Assembly: GCA_009746045.1 (NCBI GenBank)
Contig: RPFO01000165.1
Coordinates: forward strand, 1,041,546 to 1,103,545
Reading direction: 5' to 3'
Origin: Mesostigma viride
Taxonomy: Eukaryota > Streptophyta > Mesostigmatophyceae > Mesostigmatales > Mesostigmataceae
Length of the DNA: 62,000 nt
Positions 10,515-22,500 of the stretch are shown one piece after another. The notes below the pieces were generated by a model. The model worked only from the letters and a program-made list of their open reading frames with translations. It did not search any database and had not been told where the DNA came from. Positions within the stretch are counted from its first letter, which is position 1; each line of letters opens with the position of its first letter. A program made the translations under genes and the position numbers.

Positions 10515-13500
10515 CTGCACAGACGATGCCAAGTCGACATCCGTGTGCCGCCGACTCCACCGGCTTGGACAAGCGGGCGTTGGCCAAGCATGCAAGGCAG
10601 ACACAGGGCGGGTGCTCCTCTGTTGCTCCTCTCCGTGTCCCTCTAAGCTACAAGGCCCCTGCGCTAGCTCCACGCATGTGCCAGCTTGACCGGTGAGCTT
10701 TACGACAGCTACTTTACTGTAGTTCATCTTTACTTTTAACCTTTCCTACAGCTTTGCTACCACCGCTCACCTTGACTGGGAGCAGCAGAATCCAGACGAG
10801 CGCGCCCACCAGCCACAGCAGCACGATCAGGGGCATGATGACCGCCAGCGTGAGCGCCCGCCAGCAAGAGAACTGCGCCCAGGGCATCCCATGCGTGTCG
10901 CCAGTAGTCAGGAGGGTCGGGGGGTGTCATGATGTGTCAGCCGTGCGAGCAGTGCAAGGAGTGCGAGGATGATGGAGCAATAGTTCAATCACTCAGACCT
11001 GTAGCACAAGGAGCACATCAGACTGGCTTGCTTATGATGTGCAGCCATAGAAGGCAGATTGGGAAGCTTTGCATAGATTATTGTACGCAGAAAGCGATTA
11101 GAGAAGGATTGACAGGTGCCCGAGACAAGCTGCTACATGGTCGAGCCGAGCTTACCTTCCGTTCCTGCTCGGTTGCTTCAGGCTGGCCTGGCATCCCCCC
11201 TGCCTGTCCCTCCGTGCCTGCCTTGGTGGCATCCGTCGCTGTTTTGGAAGGTGGGGCGGGGACGTCGCTGGCTTTCAGCTTGGTAAAGGCGTGGAGGATG
11301 GATGGGGTCCACGAGCTGTGAGCCCCTGGCATTGACCATGGCACTGCCTTTGCGAGCCGCTTGGCGGGACCTGTGAATGCATGCGGGTTCGGGGAGCGCA
11401 GGTCGCAATGCTCAGGAGCACAGGAGCACAGGAGCACAGGAGCGCAGGAGCGCAGGAGCGCAGGAGCGCAGGAGCGCAGGAGCGCAGGAGCGCAGGAGCG
11501 CAGGAGCGCAGGAGCGCAGGAGCGCAGGAGCGCAGGAGCGCAGGAGCGCAGGCGCGCAGGCGCACAGGCGCGCAGGCGCGCAGGCGCGCAGGCGCGCAGG
11601 CGCGCAGGCGCGCAGGCGCGCAGGCGCGCAGGAGCGCAGGAGCGCAGGAGCGCAGGAGCGCAGGAGCACAGGAGCGCAGGAGCGCAGGAGCGCAGGAGCG
11701 CAGGAGCGCAGGAGCGCAGGAGCGCAGGAGCGCAGGAGCGCAGGAGCGCAGGAGCGCAGGAGCGCAGGAGCGCAGGAGCGCAGGAGCGCAGGAGCGCAGG
11801 AGCGCAGGAGCGCAGGAGCGCAGGAGCGCAGGAGCGCAGGAGCGCAGGAGCGCAGGAGCGCAGGAGCGCAGGAGCGCAGGAGCGCAGGAGCGCAGGAGCG
11901 CAGGAGCGCAGGAGCGCAGGAGCGCAGGAGCGCAGGAGCGCAGGAGCGCAGGAGCGCAGGAGCGCAGGAGCGCAGGAGCGCAGGAGCGCAGGAGCGCAGG
12001 AGCGCAGGAGCGCAGGAGCGCAGGAGCGCAGGAGCACAGGAGCACAGGAGCACAGGAGCACAGGAGCGCAGGAGCGCAGGAGCGCAGGAGCGCAGGAGCG
12101 CAGGAGCACAGGAGCACAGGAGCACAGGAGCACAGGAGCGCAGGAGCGCAGGAGCGCAGGAGCGCAGGAGCGCAGGAGCGCAGGAGCGCAGGAGCACAGG
12201 AGCGCAGGAGCACAGGAGCACAGGAGCGCAGGAGCGCAGGAGCACAGGAGCAGGTTCCCTGATTGGTCATAGGGAGCGGATGAAGCAGAGGCGTCGCTGG
12301 TGCTAGTAAAGCGCCAAGGGAAAAATAGATGGACAGTAGGCCATGAAAGCTAAACGTAGTGTTTTGAGCCTGTTTTACGGCCTGAATGCTGCAACTAGGC
12401 TTCACATATTGCTGAAACGTACTCAGAATTACTTTGTTGTAGTTTTGGATTAGTTCATCGGTTTTCTCTGAATATAGTTTAATTAACGCATGCGGGAAAG
12501 ATAAGGCCGCCATGCCTTGGCCTGGATGTGGAAGGCTGTCTGCGACATGGGCTGACTAATTCGATTTGTACAAAGGGTTTCCTGCTCGCCCGAATTTTCC
12601 TTGGATGACCCGGTTGTTTATAAGGGTCGGTGGCTATTAATTAGCGGTCCGAGAAAATTAATTGTAGGTTTTATACGACTTCACTTGCAAAGATTCGTGT
12701 TTGGTTGCACCAGCTGAGGTTAGGTGGGGACCTGTAGGGTCGGCTGGTTGCTTACCGAATCTTTGGCTGATTTGGGTTATTTAGTGAGTCGTGATTAATT
12801 ATTGTAAAGTGGATTCGGACCGGCCCAAGGGGTCGATGGGCGCGTTTTATGTTTGTCAGTCTTGGGAACCTTGTACAACTACCTGTACGGTTAACGCACT
12901 AGCCTGGGGGTGCGTGGCCACGCTGTTTGTAGTGGCGTTTTCAGCACTGTTCAGGCCGGTGTGTGACGCATGCCGGTGTTAATTAATTTAGGATGATGTC
13001 AGCTTGTGTGTCGGCGGGCCATGCCTTAAGCAAGCTAGGCAGGCAATGATCCGCAATTGTTTCTTTCACAATGGCGGCAATGGCCGCCTGTGCAAAATTG
13101 CACATTCTAGCGCGGGTTGCATCTGTCTTGTAGCCGAGGCAGATGGTGGCACAACCGCTAAGTTGTTCGACCAAGCATAGTATAGTTGGTCGTGCAACGG
13201 AAAGAAAATTTAAATTTACCCCCATGTCGTTTTCCCCGGCTGCGGGTCTTTTTGACATGGGCGAAGGATGGGGCGCTACTCCGGCGGTTTGGCCAGCTTC
13301 GGCGGAGCTGTTTATAAGTTTCTAAAACAGCTCTAGTGTCACATCGCAGGCTTGCCACCTTGCGATGGTGCGTGGGACGTGACCTGGACTCAAAAGGTCC
13401 CGAACCAGGATCCTGTCAGCAACGATTTTTTTGTCATAAAATATTTTTTGTGGCGGCAGGTCAGTTGTCCAGCTGCCCCTGCCGAGGAGGGGTGGTTGGG

Positions 13501-16500
13501 GACAATAGGAGCCGCGCGAGAGTTGCGCTCCGAAGCTAGAAATTTCCCTATTGCGAGACTCGAGTTGGGGAGGGCGTCTCAGGGAGGCGAGGCTACGCCA
13601 GACCTTTGTCGTTCCTTTTCGTCTCAGCACCTGCTGCGCGGCTCAGTCTATTATGGTGTCGTAAAACCTCTTTCCTTTTTGGACGGTTCCGGAATTGCGA
13701 AATGCTGGCTCTTTTTGAGGGCTTGCTTTTGGGGTGGTCACCGGCTTGTGTCGCATTGTAACCAGCGGGCCCCTGCGGGGGTTAATATAGCCTAGCGCGG
13801 GCTGAGTCGCCATTTAAGATGTTGCGACACGCTCTTTCGCGCACGGTGGTCATGAGTTTAATCGGCGCAATGGGGTTGGCGCCAGGGGGGGTAATTGGGT
13901 GGAGGCTTCTTGCTTCCGCGTGCGGATTGAGAAACCTTAAGGCCACTGTTAACTGCTGCATTTGTGGCAGGGCTCCACTTATTGTATTCAATCAAATGCT
14001 GGTCTTCTTGGGAGCTGAGTGATCTTAATCGGTTTTCTCTGAATATAGTTTAATTAACGCATGCGGGAAAGATAAGGCCGCCATGCCTTGGCCTGGATGT
14101 GGAAGGCTGTCTGCGACATGGGCTGACTAATTCGATTTGTACAAAGGGTTTCCTGCTCGCCCGAATTTTCCTTGGATGACCCGGTTGTTTATAAGGGTCG
14201 GTGGCTATTAATTAGCGGTCCGAGAAAATTAATTGTAGGTTTTATACGACTTCACTTGCAAAGATTCGTGTTTGGTTGCACCAGCTGAGGTTAGGTGGGG
14301 ACCTGTAGGGTCGGCTGGTTGCTTACCGAATCTTTGGCTGATTTGGGTTATTTAGTGAGTCGTGATTAATTATTGTAAAGTGGATTCGGACCGGCCCAAG
14401 GGGTCGATGGGCGCGTTTTATGTTTGTCAGTCTTGGGAACCTTGTACAACTACCTGTACGGTTAACGCACTAGTCTGGGGGTGCGTGGCCACGCTGTTTG
14501 TAGTGGCGTTTTCAGCACTGTTCAGGCCGGTGTGTGACGCATGCCGGTGTTAATTAATTTAGGATGATGTCAGCTTGTGTGTCGGCGGGCCATGCCTTAA
14601 GCAAGCTAGGCAGGCAATGATCCGCAATTGTTTCTTTCCCCTCCCTCCCACCCTGGAGGCTTCTTGCTTCCGCGTGCGGATTGAGAAACCTTAAGGCCAT
14701 TGTTAACTGCTGCATTTGTGGCAGGGCTCCACTTATTGTATTCAATCAAATGCTGGTCTTCTTGGGAGCTGAGTGATCTTAAATGTAATTCTGGGTTAGT
14801 TCACTCTCGTTCAAAGTAGTACAAAGTACTATACAGTACTACAGTGAGTTCCAAAGTACTCCTGAGTTCCAAAGTACTCCTGAGTACTTTTGGGTACTTC
14901 GGCAACATGTAAGGTAATATTCTAGGTAGTGGCGCCGCGCCAAAAGGCCAGCGCCGCGCCAAAAATTAGTCACGAGCTGCAGCCGTCCCATTTTGGACCT
15001 TGGCAGCAAATTACTATACACCAGCAATGGCTGGCCATTGTGTTCATCCGTTGTCCCGCCCACCCTCCCTGTTTTCTTTGGGGGTAATGTGGTGGTGGAT
15101 ACGGCCAGCCGGCAGAAAAAAAAATAGTCTGTCTCTTAGTCTGTTTTGAGTCCGATCAGTCACACATATAATGTTTTAAAAAGTTCTGGTGTCCTCTAAT
15201 TCAGAAGTGACCAAAGACCTGCACATGGAAGTACAGCAAATGAACGCCGGGCCTTTGGCACAATCTGAAGCTATACGGTATCCTGAGTCTAGGGTGCCGA
15301 TTCCTTAGAAGGTGACTTTCCCTTTATGACACACAGCGATGGCGGTGCAGAGATATAAGCTGTGAGTATTCGAGAAACAAACAAGCATTCTCTAGCCTTC
15401 ATACATAATCTGCGGACTGCAGAAAACCTGGACCTGCTGTAGCGCTCAGGGACGATACATGCTGTTAACTGCATCGGGAAAATACTTCTGAATGCAATCT
15501 CAGAGCAACAGCAAAACATCCCCATAAGAAAATGATGGTAACTCAATGGCGAGCACATTTTCTTACCCAAGACCGGCGTTTCTTCGAGCGCCTTCTTAAA
15601 ATAGATTACTGAATTCAGCCGCTGGAAATTGGCCTCGGTCCCGTGGATACAATGCGTCAAGTGCTGCCAGAAGGAAGGTGGGAAAGGCAGGAACGTAGTG
15701 GGGGGCAATTGAGGTAGCGCAAGCACGCTAACTGGGGTTGTAAAAACGAAACAGGGAATGACCAGGATCACCAGCCGCATCAATAGTGCAATAAGCGCTT
15801 GAATAAGGATGTTAGGCCTAGGCTACATGAACGGAAATGGAAACAAGCCAAATATGTACTAGAATATAAAGCACAGATAGCGCACTGTCATGAGAGGAAA
15901 AGGCCTAGACGTAATCACCATCCTTGAAAAGAGATCAGAATAAAAGCCCAAGCAAAAAAATCTTCCCAGCAACAAAAAACACGCACCTACTCATGCATCT
16001 ATTAAGCCTCTTTCAAATGATTAACGGCAGTGAGCCAGGGTCCACAATAAGAAAGGAAACATATAGACAAAACAACAAATAAATAGGCAAATAGGGCACG
16101 CAGAGCTGTCTTCAGCCTGAACCCAGGATTATTACATCATAACCCTGCCCACCCTGTCAATGATCATAACTTCATTGGGCTCGGGTCCACTCCGCAACTT
16201 ACCCCTCTCCCACCCCGCACTGCCCCTTCCACTTCCCCACTGCCGGTCCCCATTCCACAAAACTTAACAGCATGCACACCAACTGCATGCAGGGAGCAGG
16301 GGCGCTGGGATTGCTAGCTGACACAGACAGCTCACGTTCACATAATGTGTATCTGCCAGCTTGCGCCCACGAGGCGCACACTTGTCGAACTGCCTGGTAT
16401 CCGTAACCGTCTGGTTCGCCAGTTTCACAGCCGCAGCGGCACTGCGCGCGCGGCAGGGATGAGCCAAGGGCCCAAAAACATAAAGCGAAAATGGGCGTGA

Positions 16501-19500
16501 CTGTGTTCATTAGTAATTGAGTCGGCATTCGCCTAGACCTTAGAACCTAGCCAGCTTTTATGAAGAGGCAGCCAGGTAGGTAGGCATGAGCTGGGGGAAT
16601 AGACGGTGACAGTGATGTGTGCGCGGACAACGTGAAGAGGTGCAGACTAAACCAGGCAACTGTACAAGGGCGAATGGTTTTTACGCGGGTAAGAAAATGA
16701 GAGAGGATTGAATAATTTGCATGCCCTGGAAAGGAGATGTACCGGAGACAGGCACCTGAACATGGTGCGTGGCAAGATGTTGGGATTTTAGTACGATGGG
16801 CACTAGCGGGCCCCAATATTTTTTTCGTCACCATTGACTGTACTGTGTACGAATTGTTTACCATTGACGTTGAAGAGCATGCCTGATTCTCCACCGTAAC
16901 CTCTACCCATGTTAAATTGTCCAACAGCATCTAGCTTGGTGCGCAGATCCACAAAAAAAACAACAAAGAAGGTTGCTGCCAATTCTTTGAGACTTGACGT
17001 GGGTGCAACTGACTAGCAATCCACAGTAATGGGCCGTATATACCCCCCTAGCAATCAACCCCCACGGTACGAGTTAGTATTCCGATCCCTGAATTCCTAT
17101 CAGTGTACTATGCTAATTGTGAATCTAAATATTGCCACTGAGTAGAGCTTTCATCGCCCTTTCTAGCAACGCTGAAACGGGCTGATTTGGTTGCGTATTT
17201 GGAAAGTTATGCCACTCCGACGTTTGCATGGATGTTGGTGTGCATGGTGACTTAGGAAATGATGGTCCTGTAGGCGCCGTACCGCGCTAGACTTTTGGTT
17301 TTCACTATGCCTGTGACTCTTGTCTAAGTTCGAGCCTTAGTAACACGCGCCTGAGAAAGAAATCATAATAATCGTAGCGTATCAGGCGCAGCATTACCTT
17401 TTCACCCCCTTTGTGCATGTATGCATGGGCATGTGTGCTTCGGTGCATCCGACAACCTAGAAAGCGCCGCCACCTATCGGACGGCTGTTGTGCGTTTAGT
17501 GTCGTGACCTGCCTTTGGCGGGGCAGCATTTAGCCTGGACCTAGCTCCTTTAAGCTTACGCTTATGACCTTCTCTTCACGTGTTTCAGCTATGGACGTGA
17601 ACATTAAGCGTCGGCATTTTGTGAATGGGTGATGCTTGTCTTTTAAGCATTATTAATCAACCAAAGATCCTTTCCTCCGATCACCTGGTTATGGCAAAAT
17701 GCAACACCACACGTCATCATTTCCTAAGTCACCATGCACACCAACATTCATGCAAACGTTGGAGTGGCATAACTTTCCAAATACGCAACCAAATCAGCCC
17801 GTTTCAGCGTTGCTAGAAAGGGCGATGAAAGCTCTACTCAGTGGCAATATTTAGATTCACAATTAGCATAGTACACTGAAAGGAAATTCAGAAATCGGCA
17901 CACTAACTGTAAGTACCGCACAGAACGGAAGCAAGGCAGCCAATGGCATTTCACAGGGCGCACCCCCTGGCAGGGAGGGCATCCCAATCTTGCAAATGAA
18001 GCAAGATTGTGGAGCAGAATACCCCCGGTCACATTGGGATGGTAAACCATAGGTCAATTTGCTTCTGGATACCACCACATAGCCAGGCACAAATGCCAGC
18101 AATCCTGCTGGCATTCGTACACTGCCTGCCTTCCGAACCTGCTTCCTGCCTGCCCAACCCTTGACAAAAATGCTCCCCTCACCTGGCAAGGCCCTCCGCC
18201 GCTTTGTCCTGTGCAAACGCTTCCAGGCCCTTATGTATGTGCGCAAGTGACAAGTACATGCTGTGCGCCCGTGAGACAAGACGCGGAAAAAAGGGGAGGA
18301 TCAGCGGGGCACGCAGAGACACGGTGGGGGGACAGAGAAAAAGGAGCGCTTAGCTACTGTCACACTTCACTGTTCTCTACTCAAACATGCACACAAGAAA
18401 GTTAGCTCCACTTCGTCCGTTGCTCAGTCAAATACGATAAAAGTAAAGTAAGTAGCCAGCAAAAGCACCCTTCTAATGCCAAATGTAAAAGCATGAAAAA
18501 TTTGTTGGATCTTTATGTTGTAAGAGATGGCCGGCTGCGCACATACTTACGAACTTCCTGGCAGTTTTTTACCAGCCTGGGGTCTTACCATAAGTGGTGA
18601 AGGCTGCTACGGAGCCAAACCATTCCCCCCATGGAGCGCATCTGCTTCATAATATACAGCCACAAGAATAAAATCGAGAAGTAACATTTGATTGGGACTC
18701 ATAATCATTGCAACACGAACCTTAACCCATGGAAATTGCATTGCAGTACAAATCTCACCCACGGATATGGGTCATTGCAATACCCCTCAACCAGTAGGGA
18801 AACATGGCGGTGATGCACCACGTGCCCAATAGAAACAAAGTCGAAACAGTAGAACATCTACTCTCTTGCTGGCAAATAGGGACTTCCTGTCTCATCCTGC
18901 GATTCCACGCGCGGACCGCTGACATTGACACACACATCACACAAGGCAGCTGAGAGGCAACCGTCCCTATAATGTGGCTACGGTATATTGCTCAGGGTAT
19001 GCCCTTGCATGAACGCCCTGGGATCACTTTGCACACGCAGTAGCCGCGCTGCCCCTACTGCCTTTTCATGCACAGACAAGATGCGCTGCTCCTCAGACAA
19101 CGGATGACGCTGCCTTGACCACTTCCTGCAAACGCTGGAGGGTTCTAGGTTCTGGGTTTCGGGGTTAAGGCATCTCCTAACTCTGCTTACACAGATTGTA
19201 GCCGCCCGGCCCCTCCTACCCCTCCTTGCACAGACAACAGGATTCGCTCCTCAGACGAAATCCGCTCCCTCTCCTACCTCTTTTTGCACAGACAGTGACG
19301 TTTAAGGTTCAGGGTCGAGGGTTGAAGGCCCCTCCTACCTCTTCTTGCACACGCAGTACCCGCGCGGCCCCTCCTACCTCTTCTTGCAAAGGCAGTAGGC
19401 GCGCAGCTTCTCCACGCTGGCCATGTGCGCGACGTTGGCCGTGTCGAGCATCCGCACCGCATCGTCCATCACCGCACCCACATCCACGCACAACCCGACG

Positions 19501-22500
19501 ATGAGCGCGTGGTCGTGGCCCGACCGCACGGCGCGCTCGATGGAGACGGCTTGCGCGTCTGCAGTTGCAAGGGCGGGCAGAAGCAAGCGAGATGCAGGAT
19601 GGGCAGAAACCAGATCAGAGCAGGACGGGGACAAACAACAAAAGTGCGAGCCTGGGAAATACAGAAAAATGCGCAAGATAGGCAGAAACTAGGAAAGTCA
19701 CGATGGGGAGAAAAGTGAGGGTTAAGGGACTCAATTGCAGCAATAATGGGCACATGGTGCCAAAGACAAGCACCTACGTGCGCAAATAATGCAAATTAAG
19801 TGCGTAGACAGACATAACTTTACACTCTCAAGCACAATAATGGTGAGATTTGCCGAATAACCCCCAGCTTTCGTACTCAAAAGCTCCCACGCCCTCATCA
19901 ACAAGTCTTTTTTCGGCACGTGTTGCTACGTCATGGGACCCTGCTGTGCCGTAGACAGCCAGGTCTGGCGTTCAACATAGCCAGGCCATGTCTTCATAAA
20001 GAGTTTAAGACCCCGAAGGAACATGAAAAAAGGTGCTTGTACTAACCTGCCAGGCACAAGCTGGCCAACGCTGTCAATGTCTCTTGTCGGTACTCGGCGC
20101 CATCATTCCCCGCATCCCCCAGTAGCCTCGTCTCCACGTCAGCACAGTGCTGCGTTGGCGCCAGGATTGTTGTACGTGGAATAGCATCGCAATGCGTGTT
20201 AAAAATTACATGAATGCACAAGAGCATACTGCACATGCACGGTACCAACACCACGTTTTAGTTATCTGAAGGGGGCCGATCTGCCGCCTGTCTAGCGTAG
20301 CTCTACCGTACGTCACCTACACCATGTGAGGTGCTTGTGTTACATAGGACTAGGGTAGGAGGGGACCGGCGTTGCGCCGGTACAAGTGCTTACTGTCAAC
20401 CGTGCCCGCCCTTGATTGAGGGGGGCGCGGCGTCTTGAGAGCATCGGTTTTGTTATTTATTTTCACACTGTACCTAGAGCGGTGTGGTGAATGTAGGGAG
20501 GCCTTTTTGCAGCTTGCAACTTTCCAACGTGTGGAAAGGTGGGCTGGCCGCTATGGGGGCCACTTTGCGGCCAATATGGCGGCTAAGCCCAGTGTAAGTC
20601 GACGCTGCCGGCCTCCCCATTTTACGGGGAGGTGACCCGCTGTTTTTCGAAGTATTGGTGAAGGGTTGTAATGCTGGTTCTGGGGTGTTCCCCCATGGCT
20701 CTGGTGTGCGCCGGTCGGGCTCCAGTTGAGAGCCCTTAGTGGCTTTGATTTCAAAAGTCAAGAAAGAGAGGAGGTCTTTAGAGAAGGCGGATTTTGGCGG
20801 AGAGCCCTGTGAAAGGACAGCGCGAGGTGACGATCCCTGAAGGAAGCGCTCATTTTGCACTCGAGTGTAGTGTCTGCCGGGGATTTCTTCCCCGTAGCGG
20901 CGTGCACTGGGGAGGCAGGGCGTTTTTCAGACAGGGTGGGGTCAATAACAACTAGAGGCAGAGAAAGGGGTGCTCCAATGGCAGCGGCTGCTGTTGGTCG
21001 GGGCATGCTGTCGGCATGGGGCGCGCGCAGTCGCCCGTACCCTCTCGGTGCTTCGGCAAGCAGGCCCCTTCTGCCCTTTTAAGCGATAAGGGAGAGGTGG
21101 GAAGCTGCGCAAAACCCTGGGTAAGCCGTGCACATTTGTAAATTCCTTGAAAAATCCTATACGGCCTGGCAAGCCCAGGATAAAAATTTTCCCCTCGCGT
21201 GGGGCTCTGGAAAACGTCTACGAAGGCTCTGCTGCACCCGCTCAAGGGCGGCGGGCTCCGCTTTGCCTTTGCCGTTTTCCAGCGCCCCCCATGAGGGGTG
21301 GTGTGCATGGAACCCGGCAGTGAGGTCGGGGTTGTTATTTTAAAATGCATCATATATACCATAAAGCTCGACTCGGCTGCGGCAGCGTCAAGGCATGTGA
21401 GAGCATGGTGATGGTGAGCCCTTGGCGCTAGGAGGTCCACAGCCATCATCATCATCATCAGGATGGGGGGGATATAGAGACGGTGGCAGTGGCTCTACCC
21501 TCGAGAAATCCCAGCGGCTTTGCCGGTGGGCTGGTGATGGGGGTTGGGTGAGCTAGAGACGTTCCCAGGTGGAGTAAGTCCTTAACCCCTAAATGGTCTT
21601 GCTGCCGATCTTCCGTCAAAAATCGACTTAGAGCCGATGCATCGGCCCCTTCTCGGGGGACCAAATGCCGCGAAAACTATTGAGCATTAGGAAACGTTTA
21701 GCTGAGAAGATCGAAAGTTTATAATTTTCCTCACAGCCTGATACTAGGGTTTGCATACTTCTGACAAAGTTATAGAGGTGTTCTGGCCGGTCAAAGTACA
21801 AGGGGTCAGGGTACTTTTTCACGTACAATGTGCATTCCGGAAAACGACGACCTGGCCATGGCGGCTTGCGCCCACGCATGGCAATGTGGCATTTACGTTT
21901 GCGTTCGAATTTTCTGGCCAAACTTAGGAATCGGGGTTCTTTGAACGGAGTTTCTTCTATACGTGAATGCGGGAACAAGAGGCCGCTGGATGAGCGGCTT
22001 ATAGGTCGTAGTGTTTTCTCGTAGCTGTTTGGCTAGAGCTTTTAAGATTAGTAGATGCAGTATAGTGCATGGTTGAAAAATGAATTAAATAAAATGTGCG
22101 TTCCGCGCTTGGGTTGATTATACCCGGGCGGAACGGGGCGTGAGGTGCAGTGCCCCTGAAAAGAACAACCTACGCATTATTTAATACTAGCCGTGCAGAT
22201 TCGGGATATTCTACCCCCGGTCTGTACGGTTAGCGTCTTACTAGCATCACTGAACATAAGGGTTTAATGACGTCAGTTAGCTAGGGATAAGGGAGGTTTT
22301 GCGACTAAAAGCCGCTCTGGCTGGTTTTGTCGGCCTCTTTCTTTGCTCGTTGTCGTTGCGGCGGCAGCCGCAGCTATGGGTGCTGCGGAGCAAAATCCCA
22401 AAAGCACTGGTTGCACCGGCCACTTGGCCAGTGGTGAGACTTCCAGTTGTTAACCGGCCAGGCGTAGTTCCTCGCCCGGTTAACTAAAAGAAAAGAAAAT

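Noticed and set aside
11413-12252. CRISPR array
   Set aside because: Repeats are 10 bp, adjacent and without spacers, in eukaryotic intron DNA; the same applies to the 7-, 20- and 177-bp arrays.
11078-12513. Long ORFs with CAPALLRS or GAQERRSA repeats
   Set aside because: They arise because a 10-bp repeat read in any frame has no stop codon; no start context, splice logic or domain supports them.
15289-15783. 164-residue minus-strand ORF as a complete protein
   Set aside because: Only 15663-15567 is coding; the flanking parts are intron, marked by a strong acceptor and donor.
16860-16940. Possible BRO1 exon on the minus strand (VGQFNMGRGYGGESGMLFNVNG)
   Set aside because: Coding-like text, but no acceptor or donor gives phases compatible with the exons at 18183 and 16441, which join directly in phase without it.
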